Assembly (NCBI GenBank): GCA_946902985.2
Contig: CAMPQE020000053.1
Location: forward strand, 186,001-250,000
Source of the DNA: Meconema thalassinum
Taxonomy: Eukaryota > Arthropoda > Insecta > Orthoptera > Tettigoniidae
DNA: 64,000 nt
Reading direction: 5' to 3'
Made by a program: the position numbers and the translations under genes. Each line of letters opens with the position of its first letter. Positions within the stretch are counted from its first letter, which is position 1. The notes below the pieces were generated by a model. The model had not been told where the DNA came from and made no database searches. It worked only from the letters and a program-made list of their open reading frames with translations. Positions 11,416 to 23,299 of this stretch are shown in pieces.

Positions 11416-13325
11416 TGCAGCCGCCCACCGGGGTGGTATGGGAATGGGATGGGCCAACTTACCTTGTTTTCAAGAGGTCCGCGACGCTTCCACTGCAAAA
11501 TCACCTCCAGATGACATGCCCCAACCGAAGAACACCAAAAGGGGTGGAAGGAAGGTGGAGAAGGGGAAGGCACAGGCTCGACTACAGACACCCCCCAATA
11601 ACTAACAGAACTGCTGCCGAGGAAATGATGCCACAACAGTTGCTTAATATTTAAAATAAAAAATTTAATTATCAGAAGGATGCAAGAAAATAAAATTTAA
11701 TTAATAAAACCCCTTCAGCCACAAAAAAAACTCTCTGGTAAAGCATATGGCTTAAGGCCAAAACAAGTTAATTCCCTTAGAAAACTAGAAAAGGTTTTAC
11801 ATGCAGTTTGCTGAACCAAAAATAAAGTATTATATTTAAAAAAAAAAAATTAAGCCCAAAGGAAGAAAATCAAAGACAGGCATAATTAAATGAGAAAGGG
11901 CTTGATAATTTAGTAGGACGCAATACCGACCCGACATGCAGAGACCAAGGCCATGATGCAAAACAAAACAAAAATACAAAAAAAGTTTATAAAATAAAAT
12001 TGGATCAGAAAATAAATCCATAATTTGCATGACGGAGAAAAACACAGGAACATTCACCAAAAACACAAAGTTAAACCAAGAAGATTAACAAAAACATGTT
12101 AAGCTAACACCACAACACGTTTGAGTTTACCGCTCGACGCCAAGATAATGCCCCCGAGACCAGAATGCATTCCGGCAAAACAAAAACCAAACAAACATGG
12201 CTACAAAAAGGACCGCATGTCCGATCGAATTACGGCAAACAATTAACAAAATTAAATTTAAATTACCAGAGAGAAAAGAAAGGAGGAAAACAATTACATC
12301 TAAAAACTATTAACACTAGTCGGTTTAGGCTGCTACGGATCTTACATCAGGTTAATAATATGCCAATCCTAAGATTGCCAAAGGAAATTAAAGAATTATT
12401 TAAAACGTAAAATAACTTAGAAATGTGTCTCCAGAAGGTACGAAGGACATAACAAAATTAATATATATCTGGTAACATTATTAAAACAGAAAAAAATTAG
12501 GCCTATCAGGCGAAACAAAACACAGCATCAAAACATTAATACAAGGCCAATATTGGAGCTCCCATAATAAAATATAAATATATATATTAAATAATAACGT
12601 ACCTTAAAACTTCTCTGTGGAGACACAATAAAAATAAATTAATCAACACACAATTTAAATAAAATATTATATGGCACTAAATGTGCCTCAAAGATGGCTA
12701 ACCCGGCCATGCACCGTTTTGGTATCGCAAGCACTCCTGTTTGTATCTAGATGCGATTACCATTTCATACTTCCTCTTCACGGCGAAACGATGAAATTAA
12801 AGCCTTACGAGCACAGGCATTCCCTTAGTTAGAATAAAGTCATGTTCCGTAGAGGCTAGGGGCCACCGCCCCCAGCACGACGGAGAGATATTCTTTCACC
12901 CCGCTGGCTTCTTGCTTACTTTCGACAGACAATCAATCTCACAAGATGGCGGAGAATCACAAGTCAAAAACAGCATTGCATTCATGTTAATGTAATTGTC
13001 CAGTCACAGCATGACACCTCAAGCGACAATGTGATTATTAAGTAATTAATTTGGCGGTATCATGTGCATACAGTCCTTTGTTCCATGACGTAGAATATAA
13101 TTGCCTTCAAACATGACACGATTAGGACGAGCTTAGAAGGCACTACAAACACACTCTAGCGGTGAAGAAGGAACCACGGCTAGAAGCGCCGAAGTCCGAT
13201 AGAAGCTGCCATCTCGTGTTCAAAATCGGAACCAAACCACCAGGCGGTCGTTTCAAAGGTCGTGACGTCACATCTAGGGAAGATACATATTTAAAAACTT
13301 TGGTACGGGCATTGGACGTAACAGT
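11416..13325 (-). repeat. Element A 5' LTR (1,910 bp)
   Basis: Partner of 3511-5418, with the same start TGCAGCCGCCC and end GTAACAGT. AATAAT follows at 13326. It carries a second AAGATGGCGG at 12943-12952. Small indels in A-rich tracts separate it from its partner. Confidence 0.92.
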
Positions 13326-13331
13326 AATAAT
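13326..13331. repeat. Target site duplication (right) of element A
   Basis: AATAAT, identical to 3505-3510. Confidence 0.75.
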
Positions 13332-13382
13332 ATGGAGGTCGTTTGGTTTAATGTCAACGGACAGTAATTGGTTCTGGTATTT

Positions 13383-13400
13383 ATTTTAAGAGCGTTTATT
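13383..13400. repeat. LINE target site duplication, copy 1
   Basis: ATTTTAAGAGCGTTTATT, exactly repeated at 14443-14460, borders the truncated LINE. Confidence 0.85.
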
Positions 13401-13403
13401 CTC

Positions 13404-13440
<37 letters not shown>

Positions 13441-14442
13441 GTTTTGCCCACTTAGGGAGCGCGCTTGAACTTGTTGGCTCGGGTTGATGGAGCTTTCCTC
13501 TTCTTCTCCTCCCAAAATCTCCTCGTGAACTCACTATGCCCCTTCTTACGTTCCTCCGTCCATTTTATCATATCAAATGATCTTGTCGACTTTATCGTTA
13601 TGATTAGGTTTACCGTTATGCGTCACTGTTGAGGCGTGTATGACGTCATCATATTGTTCAGTGCATATGCACCGAGTCTGAGTCTACTCTTGGGGTCTGT
13701 CGTTATGCGAACGGAGACGGCGAGTGCGTGACGTCATGCAGCAGAGTACAAAGAGTCCCGGATCTTCGAGCGAAGCGCGAAGCCCTCCAGAGCCTTTCTA
13801 ACATCTGTAGCATTTGTAGCCTGCGTCACTTGAAACGATATAAAGTCAAGTCTCTCAGACTGACTGTATCTTTTATTTCCCCGTGGTGTTGTTAGCTTTT
13901 TCGGTGAAAGAGTGATTTGTAACTAGAGTTCCAAAGGTCTTGCGATTCATGAAAATATATTCTGTAATGTTTATTTCATTTAAATCCTGTTTGATTTCTT
14001 CTAACGAACTGATTTTGACCTTCTTTGAATTAATTATATCAGGCAGTTTTTTTTTTAATATCTGGTGTTGTCCATTCTGCAGATGTGACCATAAAATTTC
14101 AATGGTCTCTTACGCACGGTATCAGTGAACTTATTGATTACTGTGTACAAGTCTGTGGTTTTCCTTTTAACCCATATGTCATTAACATAAACGGGGCCAT
14201 ATATTTTCCTGAGAATTTTACGTTCATGGATTTCGATTTCACCAATTTGAGAGTGGCCTCCTAGAGATATAGTTTCAGAGGCGTACAATGCTTCCGGAAG
14301 AACAACTGTCTGGTAGTGTCGTAGTTTTGCGTTTCGTGACATCACTCTTTTATTATAGTGATTCCATGTTATTCGGTACGCTTTCTGAAGTTTGGTAGCT
14401 CTTTCTAAATTAGCTTTCCTGTCCAATCCAGATGGTACAATA
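13401..14442 (-). mobile_element. 5'-truncated LINE with GAAA tail
   Basis: A 1,042-bp insertion lies between two identical 18-bp repeats. On the minus strand the 3' end (left) is a GAAA-type simple tail (TTTC repeats on the plus strand, about 13,405-13,440), followed upstream by 3' UTR and the C-terminal part of a reverse transcriptase ORF (14055-14426). This is the classic result of target-primed reverse transcription with early stop. The ORF part resembles the distal RT region of RTE-like LINEs common in insects. Confidence 0.88.
14055..14442 (-). pseudogene. LINE reverse transcriptase, C-terminal fragment
   Basis: The frame is open from the truncation point and ends at 14055. Diagnostic segments are the post-RT region KLRHYQTVVLPEALYASE and a later KILRKIYGPVY, followed by a KFYGHICRM motif typical of the extreme C terminus of these LINE proteins. 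The catalytic FADD box is missing because of 5' truncation. No internal stop remains, so insertion was fairly recent. Confidence 0.82.
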
Positions 14443-14460
14443 ATTTTAAGAGCGTTTATT
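14443..14460. repeat. LINE target site duplication, copy 2
   Basis: Exact copy of 13383-13400. Confidence 0.85.
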
Positions 14461-15361
14461 ATATTTATTATTATTATTATATTTATTTGAGTTTTGAAAG
14501 ATTAGAAAGAAGTTCAATCGTAAAATAATCTGGGCCTCATTAAACGGGTTATTGATCCCGATAATGTCTATAAATCATGACAAAGACTTTAGTTAGTGGA
14601 AATATCTGTTTTTCATTAACAAAAAGGTGTCTTATAGATGAACATGAAATAGTAAATGCATTATGTAAATATTAACTTAACAGTACTTTAAATGATAATA
14701 TTATAATGATAATTTTGAAGTTAGGATTTGAGCAGGAATCAGGATTTTTTGTGTAGAGTAAAACTTAGTTGTTGTTATAGCGACCGGCAATCGCTCTGTA
14801 GCATCATTTTACGTCGAATTTAAATAATTTAAATAATTTTTATTTACGATCCTGAAAACTTGGACACAGCAGTGAGGTTTCCGAAATTCATAATATTGGA
14901 TTCATAACGTTACACTATTAGTTAATAGTTATAAGTTATAAGTTATAAGTTATAAGTGACACTTACCTTTTTATAATTTATCAACTGCTGCCACTGAATG
15001 AACAGATTATAGGAATCTGGTAACCTATAGGTACCCAATTATCTGTAAACAAATCATTCAATCAATCAATCAATAAATACATTCCAATCAATAACTTCAA
15101 CGTCGATTAGTAATAAAAGACTACAATCCATTAATAATAAGTACTTACCATGCAAAATAATTTAATGATTTTCTACCAAAAAGGCTTCTTTACAACTCTT
15201 GAGCTGTAATAGAGCACTGTTCACTCAAAGCGAGTAATAAAGACTGACAGTAGGGAAATATATGACACCTCTCTTATATAAACTCTCATCGCTCGTGTCA
15301 GCAGTTTTTTGCAGATAATTGCAATTCCTTTCCCAATACAGCTGAGAGTCCAAAGTACACT
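14461..15361. other. AT-rich intergenic DNA
   Basis: No gene recognised. It holds a short AAGTTAT tandem (about 14,928-14,957) and an AATC simple repeat near 15,057-15,075. Confidence 0.5.
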
Positions 15362-15659
15362 AGGAACACCTGTGTGGTATCCAATGACTGCTGACTTTGC
15401 ATGATCATCACCCATTGTCTTGATCAACACTTGAGGTTTCAAATTACTGCAGCGTCAGTCATAGCAACCACAGTGTGCGCTCTCTGGCATGTCAGTAACA
15501 TGACACCGGAAGGAACACCTGTGTAATATCCAATAACTGCTAACTTTGCATGATCATCACCCATTGTCTTCATGAACACTTGCGGTTTCAAATTACTGCA
15601 GCGTTAGTCATAGCAACAGATCTGCGCGCTCTCTGCCATGTCAGCAATATGACACAGGA
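15362..15659. repeat. 149-bp tandem dimer
   Basis: Copies 15362-15510 and 15511-15659 both start AGGAACACCTGTGT and contain TTTGCATGATCATCACCC. They differ by scattered substitutions. No coding meaning is apparent. Confidence 0.8.
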
Positions 15660-15814
15660 AATATAACAAGACGTGTCACTGCACGTGCCATCTCCACTGT
15701 TTTAACATCTTAAGAACATGTATTATTCTCTTTCAACTACAAATGACTCGTTAGAACACATCCATCCCTCAAGTTAGATCCCTTGTGTGTTCACATATAT
15801 TTCGTCACTTTCCT

Positions 15815-16547
15815 TTCATATCGTTATCACATTATAGTAGTGGAGGACTGGTGAACAACGTCAGTTCAACACACTGCTTTACACGCAAATGTAGTTAGGC
15901 CCTTTGACATAATTTAAATAAATGCATGGGCTAGTCCGTAGGGACCAGTCAAAAGGGACTCACCCACAAGGACCCCTCCACAAGGACCTGTCCACAATGA
16001 CCTGTCAACAATGACTCGTCCACAGGGACTCGTCAACAATTACCCACCAAGAATGACCCATCCACAGGGACCTGTCCACAAGGACCTGTCAACAAGGACT
16101 CGTCCACAAGGACCTGTCCACAAGGAACCGTTAGGTTGGGTTAGGTTACACTACAGCCACCATCTTTTAAAAAGCCCGATCTCTTACAAAAGCTATGTGT
16201 GGGCATGCGTAAAAACAAAAAACAAGCATGTTAATTCATAGTGGCATTCCACCGAACACATGCACTTTATGTAGAACAACGTTTCATTCCATATTGGCAT
16301 TTAAACTCTCACATGTTGCACTTGGAAGGAGAGATTCTCTAAAAAAAAAAAAAATTCACCCCCTATTAGGGGTAGGTTTTATTTTTGGGGTTGAAATATG
16401 TTGTCCATTGGAAAGAAGGTGTCAGCCCGAGTTCAATGACACCTCATTTGTCAAAATCCGACCATGCGTTCGGGAGATATCGCGTCGTCGCCATCCTGTG
16501 AGGAGGGTGAGGAGGAGGATTTAGAACCGGCACAAACACACTACTCA
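15815..16547 (+). repeat. Solo arm of foldback-type repeat
   Basis: Matches the arms at 53331-54331 (inverted) and 61087-61999 (direct). From its inner side it reads TTTCATATCG, then AGGACTGGTGAACAACGTCAG, a tract of 15-bp minisatellite units (about 15,925-16,130), a TTAGGTTGGGTTAGGTTA stretch, and a unique outer part ending near ACACACTACT (16,545). No inverted partner is visible nearby, so this is a solo or truncated copy. Open frames in it only reflect the minisatellite. Confidence 0.8.
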
Positions 16548-16799
16548 CGTTTAAATTTTGGATTATGTGTAAATACTAGCAAATATAATATAATCTTGCA
16601 AAGGCTGGCATTTCTGCATTTCTTTTCTCCAATTTCAAAACTGTTATATCATGGCTTATATATATTTTAAAAATGGCGCCAGCCAATTGATGCAATTTAG
16701 GGTTTTTCTCATTAACAACATTATAAAAAAGAGAACATTATGTACTCATAAATTTGCTCAAAACACTGGACAGGTAAAATGAGTGTTGCGCTTCCCTGT

Positions 16800-17165
16800 T
16801 CATTGAAACTCTAAGTCAGCATCTCCATCTATGTCTCTTGCAAGTGTTTGGGATCTGCAGGTGTTAGTTGCATCACCTGAGCTTCCCAGTTGTCTCAAAG
16901 GTTTCAATACCTGATGAAAGGAGCTTGAGTTTATCCTGGTGTAGTGACTAGGTCTGGGTTCGATTTCCAGCTTTGACAAAAATAACCTATAGTTGTGAAT
17001 TGAAGAAGGGAACGAGTGCATTGTGCATCGTGACGTAGGCCAATATCTGAGCAGGGTTCGAATCACACCTTAGATATCTCGGAAATGGTTTCCCACTTAT
17101 ACTCCTGCTGGATGCCAGGATGGTTCCTAGCTTAAGGCCACGGCTGCCCCCTTCCACATGCTCCC
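16800..17165. repeat. SINE-like repeat, tRNA-derived type
   Basis: The stretch contains GGTTCGAATC-like B-box sequence (near 17,056) and the phrase TTAAGGCCACGGCTGCCCCC, which resembles SINE families I associate with polyneopteran insects. An ORF on the minus strand here is fortuitous. The family assignment comes from memory of similar sequence and should be checked by masking. Confidence 0.5.
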
Positions 17166-18002
17166 TTGAATTGCATTACACACACTTATATATTTTGGAT
17201 CTTGGAATTACAATGACACAGGTTATCAGTTAAAAGGCCACATACACTCAAGTACACGGGGCTGAGCCCCGTTAATTAAACTATTAGTCTTTACTTAATT
17301 TCGCCTTTAAATTAGGTTTGACATAGGCCTACTTGGTAGCCTACAACGCCGTGACGTTTACAGCTGAATATCCTTTAGTTTTAGCCTGTTCATTTTGCAG
17401 CAATTGACATTCTTTTTACGATTCATGATAATAACCTTTCCTAGTGCTACTGAACTGTAGACTCAATGATGTCAAAACTTGCAATATAACGAGCTTTGTA
17501 ATTCGTACTATTTGTCTCCAAAATTTGGTAGACATGACAAAACAGCGGAGGTAATATTAAATGCCCAGAGCAGATTTTCAGGGACAGTCAATTCACAATA
17601 TTTAATTGTCGAAGATCAAGAGGTGTGGCTATTTAACTAGGAACAGCCTTATGACGACAATATACAAGTTACAAGTGCCTTAGTTGGACTCGATGATGCT
17701 TACGTTCGAACTGTATGGTTTGTAATGTAGTAATTTGTGGATTCCTATTAGTGGCGATTTACAATAGCTATGCAGTAAACCAAGTTCAATATCACGTGCC
17801 TAATTAAGCGTATTGATAGGTATCGACCGTTTGTAGTTTATTATCTAACAAAATAATATCTAATCTACTCGCCGCAATCAAGTTTGTGAGTTCATAGAAA
17901 TCAGAAGACTGAATTTAGGATTTTCTATTTCCCTACTCTATAAGCCGGCCTGTTTGCCATCTCTTGATGAATACAGTACATTTGCATTTGTCAGTTGGCA
18001 CA
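17166..18002. other. Intergenic DNA, nothing recognised
   Basis: AT-rich sequence without domains, tandem repeats or RNA genes that I can support. Confidence 0.4.
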
Positions 18003-18335
18003 GGCTAGAGTAAAAGGTGGCTTTTCACCGATGTCTCAGTCTCACTCATGGCTGTGATTATATGGAGGCTACTGAGGTATGGGTGGTGCTTAGTAATGGC
18101 ATTCGGGGCACAGTCAGTGCCTGTGAATGCTGTGAAAGGTTCTACTCATAGGGTTAGGACTACTGTTCTGACTCAGTGAGGAAAGCAATGGCAAACTACC
18201 TCACTCCTCTTCTTGCCTAGAACGCCTCAAAATAGCGCTGCCTTGGGTTTTTGTGGGTATCTACTGACATAACGTAACAGCGGTACTTTTTGAGAATCCA
18301 ACCAGCCTTCGGGCTGACTACCTAACAGACAGACT
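18003..18335 (+). repeat. SINE-like interspersed repeat
   Basis: Contains GGAAAGCAATGGCAAACTAC, a phrase typical of several arthropod SINE families, and ends near CAGACAGAC. No coding capacity is evident. Assignment is by resemblance only. Confidence 0.45.
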
Positions 18336-18480
18336 CTATAAGCAGCCTCAATTACTTATTCATTTTATGAATTCAATCGCAATGATAACAACTTATTCGA
18401 CCAGTGTCATGGTCGTATTTGTTTTACTGTTGTTGACAAACATATAACCGCTCCACATCACTGTGCACTTCCTCATCTGA

Positions 18481-18545
18481 TTTAGGGCCGATAGCCTAGA
18501 TGTTAGGCCCCTTAAAACAACAATTATCATCATCATCATCATCTG
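18481..18545 (+). repeat. Interspersed-repeat tail with ATC microsatellite
   Basis: CCTAGATGTTAGGCCCCTTA followed by AACAACAATTATCATC repeats also occurs at 41934-41981. Two near-identical copies with a trinucleotide tail suggest the 3' end of a non-LTR element or SINE. Confidence 0.7.
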
Positions 18546-18633
18546 ATTTATTGCATATGAGAATGATTTGGTGTAGCCTACTGGTATAAGTAAGGTCTTC
18601 AATTAATTCTTCAGTGCTTTTCTTGTGTTCTAG

Positions 18634-18715
18634 TTTCCTGAACACAATGGAGGAACAACTATTTATTAAAAGTGAACAAGACTGGCTGACACATACAGTT
18701 GAAGTCTCTAACATT
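18634..18715 (+). CDS. Zinc-finger gene leader exon (first coding exon)
   Basis: An AG acceptor lies at 18632-18633 and a GTGAGT donor at 18716-18721. The exon contains an ATG at 18647 and encodes 23 residues starting MEEQLFIKSEQDW, ending in phase 0. Short acidic leader exons of this kind (MEE...IK.E) precede C2H2 zinc-finger arrays in many insect genes. This fits the decayed finger array in the same orientation at 36383-37400. Whether the gene is still expressed is doubtful because of the retroelement composite downstream. The exon is supported by splice signals and frame only, not by transcripts. Confidence 0.6.
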
Positions 18716-18905
18716 GTGAGTTGCATTTTGATTCGTTTATGGTGTAACATTGCATTCTTAGTGATGTAAATGACAAGTGAGGTTTAGTGACTTAATATAC
18801 TACTTAATGGTAAATGGCACGCTAACGTTTAGTAACGTAACTTAGTACGCTACTCATATTGTGTGTGCATATTTTTGATTGGGTCATACTTGTGTTACTT
18901 CGCAG

Positions 18906-18961
18906 GAGACAACTGTCCTGTTGCCCTCAGATAACTTGAAAGACGGGGCTGCAAATGCATT
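18906..18961 (+). pseudogene. Zinc-finger gene second leader exon, interrupted
   Basis: After a TTCGCAG acceptor the sequence is open in the phase left by the previous exon: ETTVLLPSDNLKDGAANA. It is cut at 18961 by the end of an inverted gypsy LTR. Past the composite element, at 33380, the same phase reads open for about 12 more codons (YPTLELIVRQT). The exon therefore appears to be split by 14.4 kb of retrotransposon. No target duplication is visible, so a small loss at the breakpoints is possible. Confidence 0.5.
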
Positions 18962-21364
18962 TGCACCGCCTTGTGCTTTTACGTTAAACAAAATAGCAGA
19001 GGCATGAGGAATACAGAGGAAGCGAAAACAACAACTTAAACAGGATCGCTAAGGAGCGGGGAAAGGATGTCTCTTTCGATGCGTGCTGGGCCCAAGATTC
19101 CGGATCGAAAGAAAGATACTTTCCAAAAAAGGAAACGAATGAATTGTTTAAAACAAATCAAAAGCGGAATTAAATGTATCTAATTGATCGAAGAACCCAG
19201 AAGCGTGTAGGTCGTGACTGTGTTACAGTACGAAGCCAAGACCGACGAAATCGAACGAGAGATGAGGGAACTTAAAATTACAAATGAAAGAGGACGAAAC
19301 CAAAGTGAACTACTTACTAATGTATTTAAAGTAAACTAAAACAGGTGCGCATAAGAGTAAGGATTAATCTAAACACAAAATGAAAGGTAAACTTGAAGAG
19401 GTATTAAAATCACTTAATAACAAACAAAATACAATTGATGACTAAAGATGGTACCCAAGAAAGGAGTACACAAAAACTATGTCAAGAGAAAAGTGTATAA
19501 ATGAACTTAAGCACAAACATAGATGAAACAAGATCTTACAATCAATGTGCAACTAAACCGTAAGCGCGACTCGATAACTAAAATTTAAAATACAAAAAAA
19601 AAAAAAAAAAAAGATAGAGAGTATGGATGAGTCGAATAAGAGAACACCTCTACTTACGAGGATGACCTGGACTAGAATGCCTTGCGCCAAAAACAGAACT
19701 AAGACGCTCATGAAGTTGTGAAATCATGGGGTAGGGGGTGAAAGTGGTGGGGATTGGAGGAGTGCGTATGTAGGAAACGGGGGTGGGGGGATGACACGGA
19801 GTTACGTAATATAACGAAGCCAGAGGAAGCAACACAAAATTAACACATAAAAATAAAGGAAATGAGCATTACATTTAATTAATTGACATTACCGGGACAG
19901 GAAATGAAAGGAAAAATCAATCAGCTAAGAAATATGCTTTGTAGGAAAATATAGGCTTACATACAGGTAGTAATGTCTAAATATAACGACATACGAAGAA
20001 ACAAAGGAATTAAGGTATGGCGAATGGACGGTGACTAACACAAAGACCATCGCTCACACACTTTTCCTAAAACAGAGGGAAGGATCAACTTGGAGGCGAA
20101 ATGAGACATGGCTCCGTTACTCCAATGACACCTTGACCCAAAAAAACAAACTCTGATACGACAATCAAATGAAAGATGCCTCGAAAGAGTGCACATCAAT
20201 TTGTGACGTAATACAGAGCGCTAGAAAGCCTCGCAGAAAAATAGCATATATTTCAGACCTGAGAGATTTGAGTAAAAATAAAACCGATTACATGAAAGGT
20301 AGGGATGACAAATAAACACAGAGGCTTTGCTAAACTAACGTAAACAAAGGCGAAGGGACTTGGGTTCATGGATCGAATTCACATCATCATAAGAAAGGGA
20401 AATTGTAAGTGAATCAAAGGAAACACAAAAATAAAATAAAAAATGGATAAACTGAAATTCAAAAATGATAGCATGCCAGATAAATCAAGTGATCGAATAG
20501 TACTTACGCTTAGTTGCGTTGGGCACGGGCGAAAGCCCGACATACACGGCTGTGACCGTTTCACATGACGGTCAGAAATGATAGCCAGCAACCTTCTCTA
20601 AAGGAACGCAGTAACGCGCTCGAGAAAAATAAGTCGTAGAACACCCCCTCTCCAGAACATAAGGGGGCCAATGGGAGACGCAAAGCTTAGCAACAAGTCA
20701 TGGTTCAACCAATGGTAAAACTGTGTCAGTAGGGGTGAAAAGTTTCACCATCCGGTGAAACGTTTACGCAGAATAACAAAGTTTGAACGCAGTAGGTGAG
20801 ACAGAGAAACGTATGTCACAATAATGCGACATGAAGGAAATGATGATAATAATAATAATAATATGACAAAAAATAATGAACCTGATAAAAACGGTTCAAA
20901 ATTCCCCTGCTCTCCCAAAAAAAAAGGAATTTTCCTGGCCATGGAAATTTCTTTTTCGTACAAATGGAGAGGCAAAAAAATCGTAAAGGGGAAAAAATTG
21001 AATTCTAAAAATGGGTACTAAAGACCTCTAGGAGAATACAAAAAAAATGAACAGTTGACTAATCTGACCATGAAATGAAGGTGGTACCTCCTTCATTGCT
21101 CGTCAACACTAGCCACTAACGTCAAAAGTACTGCGTTCAAAAAGAAATACAGTGAGTTCATATATTAAATAGTGATCATTGTCCTTGCTAGTTCATGATG
21201 ATGCGGATGTCGAAATCTTCAAGATGGACGTTACCCCGAGACTGCAAATCTCTCCAACCTCTGATGAGAAAAGACAGACAAAGTTAAATCGTGATCACAT
21301 AAAAAATATACAATTGGGACACCCTGTATATAGGACCGTTCGTTGCGTCAACGAGGAATATGCA
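18962..21364 (-). repeat. Inverted LTR of gypsy family B/C
   Basis: Reverse complement of 23300-25721 over about 2.4 kb. It begins TGCACCGCCTTG (the LTR 3' end) and ends GGAATATGCA (the LTR 5' end), joined directly to pol sequence. Open frames inside mirror those of the other LTR copies and are not genes. Confidence 0.9.
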
Positions 21365-22586
21365 ACATTGTCCTTGGTCTTTTGTGGATACCCGGAAATT
21401 CCAGTCTGAGGATCCATTTTGCACTGACCTCCGTGCAAAAATTGCAAACAAAGATCCGGCTGTAAGCAACTTTTGTGTTCGAAATGATGTTATTGGCTAT
21501 GTTCTTTCTAACTCTTCTAAATTTAGAATTTTTGCTCCATTAGCAGTACGTGATATGCTTTTGACATATTATCATGATTCTGCACTGGGAACTCATGCAG
21601 GGATGCAGCGCACTTTCCGTAAGATATCCGGTGAATTTTATTGGCCCTCAATTTAGGTAGATGCTTTTGCTCATGTCAGAAGATGTTTTACCTGCCAGCG
21701 TTCTAAACCTGCCCAGAACACTCGTGTAGGCTTCCACCAAGCTGGTATCGTCACTCGTCCCGGCGAACGCCTTTTCATTGATTACTTTGGTCCAGTCGTG
21801 AGATCAAAATCTGGCAATCAAGCCATTTTAACTGTCATAGATGGTTTTTCGAAGTTTGTTTGGTTATTCCCAGTAAAGAATATCACTTCCCAGACTACTA
21901 TCCATTTCTTGTCTAGATATATATTTGGAGTTTTTGGTCCTCCCAAGTACCTTGTGTCAGATAACGCCTCTGTATTCCGTTCCAAAGCTTTTGAAACTAT
22001 GGTATTTAACTGGGGCATCCAACATATTTTCTTGTCACCGTATCGACCGCAGGGGAATCACGTAGAGCGTTTTCACAAAAACTTGAAAGCTTGTATGTCC
22101 GCTTTTCACAATGCCGATCAAACCTCCTGGGATACGAACCTACAGTATTTCAGTCTCGGGTTCAATACCTCTTTCCATTCGTCCGTTCAAACTACTCCAG
22201 CTGAATTATTCCTAGGCCGAACGCTTGTTGACCCCTTGCTGCTCAAATGGAATATTGAATATCTTTCCGAACCCTCTCGCACTACCTCTGTTGCTCAAAA
22301 ATGGGTCATCGCTACCGGTCACCTCAAGAAAGCAAAATCCAGAGTAGCGATGCGTTACAACTTAGGCCGTCATGATGTTAAATTCCAAATTGGGGACAAA
22401 GTTTTGTGTCGTTTACATCCTTTGAGTGACACTACCAAACAAATTTCCAGTAAGCTGTGCTTACGTTGGTCAACTCCCAAGACTATTGCACGTTTTTTAA
22501 ATCCTGTCTCAGTTGAGTTGGTAAACGATCACGATTATTCAGTGACTTCGGCCCACGTCACGCAGTTGAAAAAATTTGTCAAGTGA
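21365..22586 (+). pseudogene. pol: Integrase fragment of gypsy C
   Basis: The frame corresponds to the last ~400 residues of the family B polyprotein, starting in the linker before integrase. It contains the zinc module, the catalytic core with FIDYFGPV, SDNAS and the glutamate in NHVERFHKN, and the C-terminal domain. A single A-to-T change creates UAG at 21654-21656 where B reads lysine. Otherwise the frame stays open to the stop at 22584-22586. It lacks gag, protease and RT, and its 5' limit coincides with the LTR end. Confidence 0.9.
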
Positions 22587-23299
22587 TCTTGTGAATTTCA
22601 CCTCGCTATAATGTGGTATTTTTGTATTCCTTTTATTCTAATTGGATGCCCGAGCTCCTTAATAGCCAAACTAGGATGTGTGCCTATTCTGATCTTAATT
22701 CGTGTGCTTCCTTTTCATTTATTTCCTGTGACAAGACAGGAGACACCCGTGGATTTTTTCTCGTACGCGAGTGTGCCGTGAATACTTGACATCTCTGTCG
22801 AGCTATATCCTTGCCTGAGGCCATCAGCATATACCTGGTCGGTCACTATTTGCAAACCACTCCTACTCCTCTTTTGTACTGCTCCTCGGCTTAACTTCTA
22901 TTGTTCGGCGACAGACAAGGACCTTTCAACACTTCCTGTTTGACCTTGTAAGAACTTTGTATTTATTTTAAATTTATTGATGTAATTGACTTTTTGTGTC
23001 ATGGTTTTGAGATGTCATGCACCTTTGTGTCATCTTGACTTTGATGTTTATTGTGAGGTCATGTATTTTGTTTGGTTTTAAATTGTCAAGTGTTCTTAGA
23101 ATGTCGTGTATTGTCTAGCAACCATCCAGACGGTTAGCGAGTAACAACAAGCAGCCTTTGTGTACCTGGGCTAACACAGCTGGGGGTCTTCTCGGAACTC
23201 GTTAACGGACCAGTCACCCTCCACTGGATCTATACATGGCTTTATTTTCAGCTGCTGAAAAGGGGAGTACTTTCCCTTTCGAAGACATTATGACACTAT
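22587..23299 (+). other. Gypsy C 3' UTR with polypurine tract
   Basis: Nearly identical to 30262-30965. No ORF of note is present, hence no envelope gene. GAAAAGGGGAG at 23257-23267 is the best polypurine tract. If it abuts the LTR as usual, the LTR really begins at 23268 rather than at the TGCA at 23300. Confidence 0.75.

Larger units (their letters stand above)
3511..13325 (-). mobile_element. Ty3/gypsy LTR retrotransposon A, full length, defective
   Basis: Complete 9.8-kb element in minus orientation. From its 5' end (right) it has an LTR, a PBS, gag with a CCHC knuckle, an aspartic protease remnant, RT with YLDD, RNase H, integrase, a polypurine tract and the 3' LTR. It is flanked by AATAAT on both sides. 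The gene order protease-RT-RNase H-integrase places it in Ty3/gypsy. No envelope gene is present between integrase (ends 6313) and the PPT. The LTRs differ by roughly a few per cent over the parts compared by eye, so the insertion is not new. Coding regions carry at least four premature stops and about four frameshifts, so it cannot be autonomous as it stands. Confidence 0.93.

Noticed and set aside
13401..13440. TTTC repeat as an independent microsatellite
   Set aside because: The 18-bp flanking duplication shows that it is the 3' tail of the LINE insertion.
19650..21021. Several 60-80 codon frames at 19,650-21,021, 23,693-25,940 and 32,496-32,681
   Set aside because: The same frames recur in all three LTR copies of gypsy B/C, including the inverted one. 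They are LTR sequence without recognisable domains.
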